Shown one piece after another: positions 54,554 through 63,698 of a DNA stretch of 64,000 nt. The position numbers were made by a program, and so were the translations under genes. Below the pieces are notes generated by a model. The model was not told where the DNA came from. It searched no databases and saw only the letters and a list, made by a program, of their open reading frames with translations. This DNA comes from Verrucomicrobiota bacterium (lineage in GTDB: Bacteria > Verrucomicrobiota > Kiritimatiellia > CAIVKH01). The stretch lies in assembly GCA_024233345.1 (NCBI GenBank), contig JACKPT010000004.1, forward strand, positions 1-64,000, written 5' to 3'. Every line of letters starts with the position of its first letter. The first letter of the stretch is position 1.

Positions 54554-57500
54554 ATGAACCCCAATTCGGAACCATATCCCAGTCCGGAAGCGTTTCACAC
54601 AACACTTGAACGACTCAAAGTGGCCCTCGAAGGGGGTAACCTCGGCACCTGGGACTGGCACATCCCGTCCAGCCGCGTGGATTTCAACGATCGCTGGGCG
54701 GAAATGCTCGGCTACCGGCTTGAAGAGATTGAACCCGACCTGAGTTCTTGGGAAAAGCTGGCTCATCCCGAAGATCTGAAGGCTGTGTGGCCTGTGCTTC
54801 AGGCTCATCTGGACGGCGAGACCGAGTTTTATCAAGCCGAAATGCGTATGCGGCACAAAGATGGCCGCTGGATCTGGATTGACGATCGGGGAAAAGTCAT
54901 TGAGCGCAACGAACGGGGTGAGCCCATTCGTGTCTGCGGGACCCATCAGGATATCAGCTCTTTCAAAGAATCTCTTGAGCGCATTGAGGAAAGTGAAGCG
55001 CGGCTGTCCGTTGCGACAAAATCGGCGGGTATCGGCATCTGGGATCTGGACATCGACAACGATGTACTGCTTTGGGATGACCGGATGTTTGCCTTGTATG
55101 GTCTCAGTCCGTCTGAGCATGGCGGTGCGTTCGAAGCATGGAAGAGGGGAGTGCACCCCGAAGATTTGGAGCGGGCTGTCAGCGAGGTTCTGGCTGCTCA
55201 ACGTGGCGAGAAAAACTTCGATACGACATTCAGAATTATCCGCCCCGGCGGAGAAGTGCGCCGTATTAAGGCTTATGCGGAGGTTGTGCGGAATAAAGAC
55301 GGCAAGCCGGAGCGCATGATCGGTGTGAACTACGACATCACCGATTCGATTGAAATACAGAACCGGCTAATAAAAATTTCCGATCAGGTGCCGGGGGTCA
55401 TTTATCAATACAGACTCATGCCTGACGGAAGATCGTGTTTTCCTTATGCCAGCGAAAAAATCCGGGACGTATATCAAGTCACCCCGGAGCAGGTACGCGA
55501 GGATGCCTCGGATGTGTTTGATGTTCTTCATCCTGAGGATTATGACGAGGTTGTTGAGTCAATTCAAAATTCCGCTGAGACACTCTCGGTCTGGGATCAT
55601 GAATACCGGGTGAAATATCAGGACGGAACCGTGCGCTGGCTTTCCGGACGCGCGTCACCGCAAAAAGAAGAGGACGGTTCCGTGCTATGGCACGGATTTA
55701 TAACCGACATCACAGTTCGAAAAAATGGTGAGAAAGCGCTTTTGGCAAGCGAAGAACGTTACCGCCGGCTCGCTGAAAATTCTCCCGCCGTGGTGTATCA
55801 GTTCCGTATGGATGCGGACGGAGCGTTTTCATTTGCCTACATAAATGAAAGCGTGAAGCATATCTTGGGCGTTTCGGCTGAAGACGTGAAACGTGACGCG
55901 AATACGATTCTTTGCCTCATTGATGAAGGCCGTCGGGATGCCTTCATGGAGGCAATTCTTGAGTCAGCGCGGGACCTGACCCCTTTTGAACAGGAACTGT
56001 TGGTCACCTCCGAGGCCGGGGCAAGGTGGATGCAGGTGCGTTCGACACCCGAGCGCCTTCCCGATGGCGGTGTAATCTGGGATGGGTTCTTCTACGAAAT
56101 CACCGAACGAAAACGCGCTGAGGAAGGGCTTTTCCGTCAAAGCCGTCTGTTGGAAGGCATTTCGATCTCCAGCAATATTCTGCTTTGCGAAACAGACATC
56201 AACCGGGCGATCCCCAAGGCTCTGGCCTTCATGGGAATAGCATCCGGTCATGACCGCGTCTATGTGTTTAAGGCTCATGTGCGTGAATCGGACGGAGCCA
56301 CACTTGTCAGTCAAAGCTACGAATGGGACGGAGAAGGCATCGAGGCGCAAAGTGGAAATTCTGATCTGCAGAATATTCCATTCTCCGAAGTGTTTTCCCG
56401 TTGGCACGAGGCCATGCTCAGGCACGAGATCATACAGGGCTGTTTTGCCGAATTTCCGCCATGTGAGCGAGAATATCTGGCTCAGCAGGAAATATGCTCC
56501 CTGATCGCTGCTCCGATTATCATTTCAGGGGAATTCTGGGGGTTTGTCGGGTTTGACAACTGTCACGAAAAATACACTTGGAATACGAGCGAAGTGGAAC
56601 TGTTGAAAACATTCGCCGCCGGTATCGGAGGCGCACTGCTCAGGAACCAGTCAAACCGTGAGCTTCGGCGACTTTCCACCGCGATCGAACAGTCACCTGA
56701 AACCGTCGTAATCACCGATGTCGAGGGCCGTATCGAATACGTGAACCCGGCATTTGAAAAAGTCACGGGCTATACCCGGGAGGAGGCGATCGGCCAGAAC
56801 CCGCGCATCCTCAAGAGCGGCCGGCAGGGAGAACAGTTTTATTCGGAAATGTGGGAGGCCATAACCGGAGGCAGAATCTGGCAGGGACAGATTGTTAATC
56901 AGGACAAAGACGGCAAGCTATATACCGAAGAAGCATCCATTGCGCCGGTAAAGGATCACTCGGGTGAGGTGTCGCATTTTGTTGCCGTTAAACGCAATAT
57001 TACAGAGAAACTCGAGCGCGAGGAGCTCCTGCGGCAGAGCCAGAAAATGGAGGCGGTGGGTCAGCTTGCCGGCGGTGTGGCGCACGATTTTAATAACCTG
57101 CTTATGGGCATCATGGGTTACGTGGATATCTGCCGTGATGAGCTTGAGCGGGATCATCCGATACAAGAATACTTGAGCGAGATTGCGGTCTCCGCGCAGC
57201 GTTCCGCCGACCTTACACGTCAGTTGTTGACCTTTGCCCGTAAACAGAAGATTGCCCCGCGTGCGCTGGACCTGAACGCTGCGATGACCGGTATACTGAA
57301 TATGCTCCAGCGCCTGATCGGTGAGGATATCAACCTGATCCTCGAACCGGGGGCCAATCTCTGGCCGGTGGCTATGGATCCGTCCCAGGTCGATCAGATT
57401 CTCGCAAATCTGTGTGTAAACGCGCGGGATGCGATCAGCGGTGTAGGTAGCATAACCATCCAAACCGGAAATGTGGAGGTGGACGAGACGCACGGGACGC

Positions 57501-58168
57501 GACATTTGGATATTCCTCCCGGCGAGTATGTGATGCTTTCTGTGACAGATACCGGATGCGGCATGGATGAACAGTCGCTTGCTCACGTGTTTGAACCATT
57601 CTTCACGACCAAGGAGGCGGGTAAAGGGACAGGGTTGGGCCTTGCTACTGTTCACGGCATTATGAAGCAGAACAACGGCGGCATCGATGTTACCAGTGAA
57701 AAGGGGCAGGGCACCACGTTCCGTGTTTATTTCCCGCGTCTCCATAAGTTTGATGAAGGGCATGAGGAAAAAAAAGTCCATGACGCACTGCGCGGCGGGT
57801 CGGAAACCATACTGCTGGTGGAGGACGAAAGCTCCATACGGGCCACGACAGAAATTTCCCTGCGAAAACTTGGGTATAAGGTTCTGGTCGCGGAATCGCC
57901 TGAGCAAGCCCTGGAAATTTCGAAAAAACACGAGGGGCGTATCCACATGCTTCTCACAGATGTCGTGATGCCGGGCATGAACGGGCGGGAACTGTCCGAG
58001 CGCCTGATTCATACATTTCCCGAACTAAAGTGTGTTTATATGTCTGGCTACCCCTCCGACATTCTTGCCAAGCGTGATATAGCGGACGAATCAGTTAACT
58101 TTCTGTCCAAACCTTTTCCACATGCGACTCTGGCCGGGAAAGTCAGAGAAGTCCTCGATCAGGGCTGA
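54554..58168 (+). CDS. Large hybrid histidine kinase with multiple PAS domains and a GAF domain
   Basis: A 1204-residue, apparently soluble sensor: no membrane segment is seen. Domains in order: PAS at about 20-140, 150-270, 275-395 and 400-520; GAF at about 530-695; a fifth PAS at about 700-820 (PETVVITDVEGRIEYVNPAF); HisKA with GGVAHDFNN (His844); HATPase with NARDAISGVGS, DTGCGMDEQ, EPFFTTK and GTGLGLATVHG; and a receiver with Asp1136 (LLTDVVMPG). It would sense cytoplasmic redox, light or small-molecule cues. Codon choice is visibly less GC-rich than its neighbours, and the gene is bracketed by direct repeats, both pointing to transfer. The cognate output protein is not adjacent. Confidence 0.92.
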   Translation: MNPNSEPYPSPEAFHTTLERLKVALEGGNLGTWDWHIPSSRVDFNDRWAEMLGYRLEEIEPDLSSWEKLAHPEDLKAVWPVLQAHLDGETEFYQAEMRMRHKDGRWIWIDDRGKVIERNERGEPIRVCGTHQDISSFKESLERIEESEARLSVATKSAGIGIWDLDIDNDVLLWDDRMFALYGLSPSEHGGAFEAWKRGVHPEDLERAVSEVLAAQRGEKNFDTTFRIIRPGGEVRRIKAYAEVVRNKDGKPERMIGVNYDITDSIEIQNRLIKISDQVPGVIYQYRLMPDGRSCFPYASEKIRDVYQVTPEQVREDASDVFDVLHPEDYDEVVESIQNSAETLSVWDHEYRVKYQDGTVRWLSGRASPQKEEDGSVLWHGFITDITVRKNGEKALLASEERYRRLAENSPAVVYQFRMDADGAFSFAYINESVKHILGVSAEDVKRDANTILCLIDEGRRDAFMEAILESARDLTPFEQELLVTSEAGARWMQVRSTPERLPDGGVIWDGFFYEITERKRAEEGLFRQSRLLEGISISSNILLCETDINRAIPKALAFMGIASGHDRVYVFKAHVRESDGATLVSQSYEWDGEGIEAQSGNSDLQNIPFSEVFSRWHEAMLRHEIIQGCFAEFPPCEREYLAQQEICSLIAAPIIISGEFWGFVGFDNCHEKYTWNTSEVELLKTFAAGIGGALLRNQSNRELRRLSTAIEQSPETVVITDVEGRIEYVNPAFEKVTGYTREEAIGQNPRILKSGRQGEQFYSEMWEAITGGRIWQGQIVNQDKDGKLYTEEASIAPVKDHSGEVSHFVAVKRNITEKLEREELLRQSQKMEAVGQLAGGVAHDFNNLLMGIMGYVDICRDELERDHPIQEYLSEIAVSAQRSADLTRQLLTFARKQKIAPRALDLNAAMTGILNMLQRLIGEDINLILEPGANLWPVAMDPSQVDQILANLCVNARDAISGVGSITIQTGNVEVDETHGTRHLDIPPGEYVMLSVTDTGCGMDEQSLAHVFEPFFTTKEAGKGTGLGLATVHGIMKQNNGGIDVTSEKGQGTTFRVYFPRLHKFDEGHEEKKVHDALRGGSETILLVEDESSIRATTEISLRKLGYKVLVAESPEQALEISKKHEGRIHMLLTDVVMPGMNGRELSERLIHTFPELKCVYMSGYPSDILAKRDIADESVNFLSKPFPHATLAGKVREVLDQG

Positions 58169-58191
58169 TTGGTCTGGGACCCGGGGGCGAA

Positions 58192-58382
58192 CCACAGGGT
58201 TCTCTAGAGTATCAACAGATTACAAACGAGATCTATGCGGAAACGGGGGCTTCGGGGCGTTCTATGGGCAGGAAAAGAGCTTCTAAGCGTATTGTGGTGT
58301 TGAGTATAGGACGGCATGCCGAGAGCCAATCGAAATCTTGTGGCCGGTCCGGCCTACCATGTGACGCACCAGTGCCATAACC
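58192..58382. repeat. Direct repeat right of the large hybrid kinase (about 190 bp)
   Basis: It matches 54153-54343 in the same orientation, with about 20 small differences, and likewise includes the start of a RAYT gene. The remainder of the roughly 320-bp gap before the HD gene holds only that transposase remnant. Confidence 0.82.
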
Positions 58383-58510
58383 GGTCTTTCCTCGGTCGCC
58401 GGAGAAAAGGGCGGTATTTCCTTTGCGGTTTGAAACGTGTGAAAAAGAATCTGTTGCGGTGGGGTGATGGACGGGATATGAGTTCACTATGCCATTTGAA
58501 GTACCTGTAA
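58316..58510 (+). pseudogene. RAYT transposase 5' remnant (right copy)
   Basis: MPRANRNLVAGPAYHVTHQCHNRSF resembles the RAYT N-terminus and extends a little further than the left copy (GRRRKGRYFLCGLKRVKK) before it degenerates. Its end overlaps the HD-protein start. It is not functional. Confidence 0.75.
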
Positions 58511-59271
58511 AAGACAATGCCAAGCTCGGCGCCCTGGTGAAGGCGATCCAGAACGATCCCGAAATCAACCAGTGGTGGAAGTGTGCGAACATCAATGCGG
58601 TGGATCGTGCTGGAATCAGTGATCATGGGGAGACCCATATCCGGATTGTCGCCAATGCTGCACTGAAGATCATGCGCCTTCTGCTGGATGCGGGGGTCAC
58701 CCCGGGGGTGGTGGAGCATCATGACATGACCAACCAGGACGCGGAAGTGATCGTGGTCCTTGCTGCCGCCCTCCACGATGTGGGGATCAGTGTGCACCGG
58801 GATGATCATGAACGCTACAGCCTGTGGCTGGGATATCCCAAGGCCCGGCAGTTGCTGTCAGGGATTTACGCCGACCCGGAACTGACTACGATGGTCGCGG
58901 AAACCCTCCATGCGATCATTGCCCACGATGCCAGCGAGCGGGCCTATACCATCGAGGCCGGGTGTCTGAAACTGGCCGATGCTTCCGACATGTCTGAAGG
59001 CCGGTCCCGCATTCCCTTCCAATCCGGTCAGGTCAACATCCACTCGGTTTCCGCCAAGGCGATCAACCGGGTCCGGATCGAAAAGGGCGAGCACCGTCCG
59101 ATTCGGATCACCGTGGATATGGGGAACTCCGCCGGGGTCTTCCAGGTCGACGACCTCCTGAGGCACAAACTTCAGAAAAACCCGATCGCCTCCCAAGTCG
59201 AAATCAAGGCCCGAATCGACGGTGAAACCGAAAGACGCGTGATCGAGGAATACACCTTCGAGATGGACTAA
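58489..59271 (+). CDS. HD-domain phosphohydrolase
   Basis: This 260-residue protein has HD-superfamily metal residues: His in SDHGETHIRIVAN, the HD pair in ALHDVGIS and Asp in KLADASDMSEGRSR. The C-terminal part is beta-rich (IRITVDMGNSAGVFQVDDLL). HD hydrolases act on nucleotides or second messengers; the substrate here is unknown. The start overlaps the transposase remnant and the ribosome site is weak, so the true promoter could have been altered by the insertion. Confidence 0.82.
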   Translation: MPFEVPVKDNAKLGALVKAIQNDPEINQWWKCANINAVDRAGISDHGETHIRIVANAALKIMRLLLDAGVTPGVVEHHDMTNQDAEVIVVLAAALHDVGISVHRDDHERYSLWLGYPKARQLLSGIYADPELTTMVAETLHAIIAHDASERAYTIEAGCLKLADASDMSEGRSRIPFQSGQVNIHSVSAKAINRVRIEKGEHRPIRITVDMGNSAGVFQVDDLLRHKLQKNPIASQVEIKARIDGETERRVIEEYTFEMD

Positions 59272-59282
59272 GTTCTCCCAGA

Positions 59283-59340
59283 AGGGAACGAAATCAACGG
59301 AGGGCGTATCCTTTTCACACCTCCTCTTCGTTTCCTTCTG
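59283..59340. terminator. Long imperfect hairpin between convergent genes
   Basis: CAGAAGGGAACGAAA pairs with CTTCGTTTCCTTCTG (13 of 15 positions), and ACGGAGG with CCTCCTC inside. It sits between two convergent genes and probably works as a bidirectional terminator, though a clear U-run follows only on one side. Confidence 0.45.
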
Positions 59341-59348
59341 TGAAAAAA

Positions 59349-59726
59349 TCAGCCGTTTTCGGCTTCTGTGAGCAGGGCGACCATTCGGTCCAGAGCTTTT
59401 TGCAGTTCATTGATTTCGGCCCCGATTTTTTCGAACTGCTTCCGGGTTGCCGCTTGTTGTTTCTGAAGTCCGATGATTTTTTCGTTCAGCATTCGCGTGG
59501 TGTCGTCGAGAGCGATCTGGGCATGGGCGGCATCCGCAATATGACCTTCCGGATCCTCCACCACTTCCACTTCCGGCACCTGAATTTCCAGCCCGCAGTG
59601 GGGGCAGGTGACCAGATAGCCAGCCCCATGGTAATCGATCCCGAGGCTTTTCGCACAGGACGGACAATCAAAGACAATATCACCGTCCTCAATCACTGCG
59701 GTTTGGGGTTGTGCTGGCTGATTCAT
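59349..59726 (-). CDS. Zinc-ribbon and coiled-coil protein
   Basis: This 125-residue protein begins with a zinc ribbon (FDCPSCAKSLGIDYHGAGYL and VTCPHCGLEIQVPE), then an acidic linker, then a coiled coil (LNEKIIGLQKQQAATRKQFE and KIGAEINELQKALDRMVALL). It may be a scaffold or adaptor. AGGAG lies before the ATG read from 59726. The family is not recognised beyond the zinc knuckles. Confidence 0.75.
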   Translation of the reverse strand: MNQPAQPQTAVIEDGDIVFDCPSCAKSLGIDYHGAGYLVTCPHCGLEIQVPEVEVVEDPEGHIADAAHAQIALDDTTRMLNEKIIGLQKQQAATRKQFEKIGAEINELQKALDRMVALLTEAENG

Positions 59727-59775
59727 TTCACTGGCTCCTGTCCTCATTATAACCCGTTACCAGGGTTCCGTACAA

Positions 59776-60204
59776 TCATGCATCCATGACCTTTTCCTGA
59801 AACACCGCCGGGGCGCGGGTCCGTTTGCCTGCATCATAGTCGAAGAAAAGAAATCCCGATCGGGCGTGAGCCACGGCTTCTCCGGTTGCCGACTTTTTCA
59901 CCAGGTACATCAGGTCGAAACCGCGCGTCGAACTGTTTTCGATCTGCAAACAGATGGTCAGCATGTCCCCGAATTTCGCTTCGCTTTTGAACCGCACCGC
60001 GAGGTCGATCTGGATCAGGCCGATCGCCCCTTCGATCAGTTCGGTCCAGCCAAACTGATTCAACCAGCGCACCCGGGCCTCCTGTAACAACCCGACCAGG
60101 GCGTCATTGCCAAGGTGGTTGCCATAGTTGATGTCGGTGATACGGACCGGCAGGTCCACGGAAAAGAGCCAGGTTTGCGGCAGGTCGATTTTGACACGGG
60201 TCAT
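59776..60204 (-). CDS. Acyl-CoA thioesterase, hotdog fold (4HBT/YbgC-like)
   Basis: This 142-residue protein fits the 4-hydroxybenzoyl-CoA thioesterase family: LPVRITDINYGNHLGNDALV with the catalytic Asp region, the helix LLQEARVRWLNQFGW, and AVAHARSGFLFFDYDAGKR. It hydrolyses acyl-CoA; the chain length is unknown. Its ATG overlaps the SulP stop by ATGA, so the two form an operon. The functional link to an anion transporter is unclear. Confidence 0.87.
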   Translation of the reverse strand: MTRVKIDLPQTWLFSVDLPVRITDINYGNHLGNDALVGLLQEARVRWLNQFGWTELIEGAIGLIQIDLAVRFKSEAKFGDMLTICLQIENSSTRGFDLMYLVKKSATGEAVAHARSGFLFFDYDAGKRTRAPAVFQEKVMDA

Positions 60205-61862
60205 GCTGTTTGTTCCTCTTTGGGGGGCGGTTCGATTAACTGAAGGGCGGTTTGCAGCGCTTCCAGCCGGGAATCCATGAATTGGATCGCCGGTTCATCC
60301 TGGACCACTTCCAGGCGGGCAAGCCGGGCCTGTACCTCGTCGGAGGCGGTGACCACAAGCACCTTGCGCCGGTCCGCGAGGGCATCCTCGATCACGTTTT
60401 CAAGGGACAGGCACACCGTGGTGCCCAGGAGGGGCACATCGGTCAGGTCGAGGATCAGCACCTCGGAGTCCTGCAGGGCGGCATGTTCACGGGCAATCGC
60501 CTTCGCAACCCCGAAAATCATCGGGCCGCTCAGATAAAACAGGACCACCCGCTCCCGGGCCAGGGCAAAAAGTCGTTTTTCCTCTTCGCTCATCACGACA
60601 TGGTCATCGGCCATGGCAATGGTCTTGATCTGGCGTGATTGAACTTTGGACAGGCGTTCGATGGTCAGGATGTTGGCAATGAAGACCCCGACGCCGACCG
60701 CAACGATCAGGTCGACAAACACGGTCAGGAACAGGACCCCGTACATGATCAGGGTGGCGGTGAGCGATACCCGGTGCGCCCGCTTGAGAAAACTCCAGTC
60801 GAGAATATTGACCCCGACCTTGACCGCGATGCCCGCGAGCACGGCCATGGGAATGTGCTGGGTCAGGGGGGCGGCAAAGAGGACCACCACCAGCAGCAGC
60901 AAGGACCGGATCACCGCGGCGATCGGGGTCCGTGCGCCCGCCTCGATGCTGACCACGGTGCCCATGGTGGCGCCCGCTCCCGGCAAGCCGCCAAACAATC
61001 CCGACAGCATATTGCCCACGCCCTGGCCAATCAATTCGCGGTTGGTGTCGTGCTGGCTGCGGGTCAGGCTGTCGGCGATCATTGCCGTGAGGGTCGTATC
61101 AATGGCGCCCAGCACGCCGAGAATCATGGCGTCGACCAGAATCTTGGCCAGTAGGTCGTAGGTAAGCAGGGGGACATGGAGCGACGGCAGTCCCATCGGT
61201 ACCGCCCCGATCCGGCGCAGTTCATCCGCGCCGGGCAGGACAAAGGAAAAGAGGGTGCCCGCGATCAGGATGGACAGTGCGGGCGGCACCTTCCTGCGCC
61301 AGGAGTCGGGCATGAAGAAGAGTCCGATCAGGCTGAACGCGCCGAGGGCAATTTCGCCAAACCGCATGTTTTCGATCATACCGGGCAGGGCGGCAATCAA
61401 GCCATGAACCCCACCGGGTGGAGTGGGGTATCCAAGCATCGGGGCAACCTGGAGGATAATCAGCAGCAGCCCGATCCCCGACATGAATCCGGAGATCACG
61501 CTATAGGGCATCAGGGTGATATACCGACCAAGTTTCAGCGCTCCGAGAAGGACCTGGAATGCACCGGCCAACATCACCACGGTAAAGGCGAGGGTCAACC
61601 CATGCTCCGGATTCGCCGCGATCAGGGTGGTGACCACGGCGGTCATCACCACGGTCATGGGCCCGGTTGGTTCGGAAATCAGGGTTCGGCTGCCCCCAAA
61701 CAGGGCGGCGAAAAGGCCGACCAGTATCGCCCCATACAATCCCGCCTGGGCGCCCGCCCCCGAAGCGACCCCGAAGGCGAGAGCCATCGGCAGCGAAACC
61801 ACCGTGGTGGTGATCCCTCCAAACAGGTCTCCGCGCAGGTATTGCAGGCTGAATCGTGACAT
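60201..61862 (-). CDS. SulP-family anion transporter with STAS domain
   Basis: About 553 residues. The transporter core has GGITTTVVSLPMALAFGVAS, TLISEPTGPMTVVMTAVVTT, SGFMSGIGLLLIILQ and many further membrane segments. The C-terminal STAS domain (about 440-540) has VLFYLSGPMIFGVAKAIARE, LILDLTDVPLLG and RKVLVVTASDEVQ. SulP proteins import sulfate, bicarbonate or other anions. The ATG read from 61862 is preferred to a GTG six codons upstream, but neither has a strong ribosome site. It overlaps the thioesterase start. Confidence 0.9.
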   Translation of the reverse strand: MSRFSLQYLRGDLFGGITTTVVSLPMALAFGVASGAGAQAGLYGAILVGLFAALFGGSRTLISEPTGPMTVVMTAVVTTLIAANPEHGLTLAFTVVMLAGAFQVLLGALKLGRYITLMPYSVISGFMSGIGLLLIILQVAPMLGYPTPPGGVHGLIAALPGMIENMRFGEIALGAFSLIGLFFMPDSWRRKVPPALSILIAGTLFSFVLPGADELRRIGAVPMGLPSLHVPLLTYDLLAKILVDAMILGVLGAIDTTLTAMIADSLTRSQHDTNRELIGQGVGNMLSGLFGGLPGAGATMGTVVSIEAGARTPIAAVIRSLLLLVVVLFAAPLTQHIPMAVLAGIAVKVGVNILDWSFLKRAHRVSLTATLIMYGVLFLTVFVDLIVAVGVGVFIANILTIERLSKVQSRQIKTIAMADDHVVMSEEEKRLFALARERVVLFYLSGPMIFGVAKAIAREHAALQDSEVLILDLTDVPLLGTTVCLSLENVIEDALADRRKVLVVTASDEVQARLARLEVVQDEPAIQFMDSRLEALQTALQLIEPPPKEEQTA

Positions 61863-61983
61863 CGGTGCGGAGCTTGCCACAAAGGGTTGGAGGCTGTCAG
61901 CCGTTGTTTACGTCCGGGGTTGATTCGCGGTGCGTCATCCGGTAGGTTCAGGCCTCTTTTCAAGCACAACCAAGGACACGATC

Positions 61984-63210
61984 ATGGATATACAGACCCT
62001 GTTTGCCGACCGGATTGGGGGAAGCCAATTCGGGCTGAAGGACGAGATCTACAAGTTCGAGAAGATCAAGCGGGCAAAGGCGGCAGCCCGGAAGGCCCGT
62101 CCGGCTGTGGAGCTTCTGGACTTCGGGGTGGGGGAGCCGGACCAGATGGCCCCGGCGGCGATTCGTGAGGCACTCAAGCGGGAAGTCGACAAGCCGGAAA
62201 ACCGCGGCTATGCGGATAACGGCATTCGCGAGTTCAAGGTGGCCGCCGGGGAATATCTCAAGTCGTTCTTCGGGGTTACTGATATCGATCCGGATACGGA
62301 AATCAACCACAGCATCGGATCCAAGCCGGCCCTCGCCATGCTCCCCCTGTGTTTCATCAATCCGGGCGACCTGATGTTCCAAACCGTGCCCGGCTACCCG
62401 GTGCTGGCGACCCATGCCAAGTATCTGGGCGGAAAGGTTGTGAACCTGCCCCTGAAGAAGGAGATGGGCTTTTTCCCCGACCTCGATGCGATCGATCCGG
62501 CGATGGCCGATCAGGCCAAATTGTTCTATGTGAACTACCCGAACAATCCAACCGGCGCCGCGCCGACCGCCGCATTCTTTGACCGCTTGATTGCCTTCGC
62601 AAAGAAGCACAACCTGCTTGTTGTGCAGGACGCTGCCTATGCGACCCTGATCTACAACCGGGACCGGATTTCCATCCTTGGGCGTCCCGGCGGCAAGGAG
62701 GTCGCGGTGGAACTGCACTCGATGAGCAAAAGCTACAACATGACGGGATGGCGGCTGGGGTTTGTCGCCGGGAATGCCAAGGCAGTAGCCGCCTATGCTG
62801 CGGTGAAGGACAACAGCGATTCCGGTCAGTTCAAGGCCATTCAGCAAGCGGCCTGCGCGGGTATTGCCGATGTTTCCCTCAGCGAGGGTATTCGCGCCCA
62901 TTACCAGCGGCGCCTGGAAAAACTGGTTGAGGTCCTCAAGGCCGCGGGTTTTGATGCGGCCATGCCGGGCGGTTCGTTTTTCCTCTACACCAGTGCCCCC
63001 ACCGGTGCCGAGGGCGTGACTTTCAAGACCGCCGAGGATGCCTCCCAATATCTGATCCGCGAGTGCTCCGTCTCCACCGTGCCCTGGGATGATGTTGGCG
63101 CCTTCCTGCGATTTTCCGCGACCTTTGAATCCAAAGGGCCGGACGATGACGACCGGGTGCTTGGCGAGCTGGCGGAGCGGCTGCAAAGGGCGAAGTTGAC
63201 CTTTTCATGA
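61984..63210 (+). CDS. dapL: LL-diaminopimelate aminotransferase
   Basis: It makes LL-diaminopimelate in one step from tetrahydrodipicolinate, for lysine and peptidoglycan. The 408-residue class I/II aminotransferase has LLDFGVGEPDQMAP, NRGYADNGIREFK, LFYVNYPNNPTGAAP and ELHSMSKSYNMTGWRLGFV with the PLP lysine. This enzyme is typical of the PVC group, plants and chlamydiae. AAGGA precedes the ATG at 61984; an earlier ATG is in frame but has no ribosome site. It overlaps the ACT-domain gene, which may regulate it. Confidence 0.94.
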   Translation: MDIQTLFADRIGGSQFGLKDEIYKFEKIKRAKAAARKARPAVELLDFGVGEPDQMAPAAIREALKREVDKPENRGYADNGIREFKVAAGEYLKSFFGVTDIDPDTEINHSIGSKPALAMLPLCFINPGDLMFQTVPGYPVLATHAKYLGGKVVNLPLKKEMGFFPDLDAIDPAMADQAKLFYVNYPNNPTGAAPTAAFFDRLIAFAKKHNLLVVQDAAYATLIYNRDRISILGRPGGKEVAVELHSMSKSYNMTGWRLGFVAGNAKAVAAYAAVKDNSDSGQFKAIQQAACAGIADVSLSEGIRAHYQRRLEKLVEVLKAAGFDAAMPGGSFFLYTSAPTGAEGVTFKTAEDASQYLIRECSVSTVPWDDVGAFLRFSATFESKGPDDDDRVLGELAERLQRAKLTFS

Positions 63211-63623
63211 GCGCGAACCCCACACTGCTACAGGCCTCGATCGGTCACCAGATTTCGGTCTTCATCGAAAACCGCCCCGGCACGCTCGGGGAGGTGATCG
63301 ATATCCTTCGCGAAAACCGGATCAATATGCTGGCCCTGTCTTTGTCGGAGGGCATCGATATCGGATATCTCCGTATCGCGGTGGACAAACTTGCCGAAGC
63401 CAAGGCGTGCCTGGAAAAGGCAGGACACCTGGTCCTGGACAAGCCGGTGATTCTTCTCGAAGTGGCCAACAAGCCGGGCGGGCTCGCCTCCGCGATCGAC
63501 CGATGGGCCGCGGCCGGAATCAATATTGATTACGCCTACTCCGCCAACAGCCCGGGCTCCGACGCCAGTCTGATCGTGGTCAAGGTGCCGGATGTGGACA
63601 AGGCGCTTGCCGCCCTCGCCTGA
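63207..63623 (+). CDS. Two-ACT-domain protein
   Basis: This 138-residue protein is made of two ACT domains: QISVFIENRPGTLGEVIDIL and VILLEVANKPGGLASAIDRW, each starting with the Gly-rich turn where amino acids bind. It has no catalytic domain. Such stand-alone proteins sense amino acids. Its ATG overlaps the dapL stop, so it is probably a lysine-pathway sensor or regulator; that is inference. Confidence 0.88.
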   Translation: MSANPTLLQASIGHQISVFIENRPGTLGEVIDILRENRINMLALSLSEGIDIGYLRIAVDKLAEAKACLEKAGHLVLDKPVILLEVANKPGGLASAIDRWAAAGINIDYAYSANSPGSDASLIVVKVPDVDKALAALA

Positions 63624-63698
63624 GTTCGGATGACCGGGTGATGCGGGCTGGCTGGGACCGTTTCCTCCCTGTTCCCCACATCAATAGGGTCATCGCTA

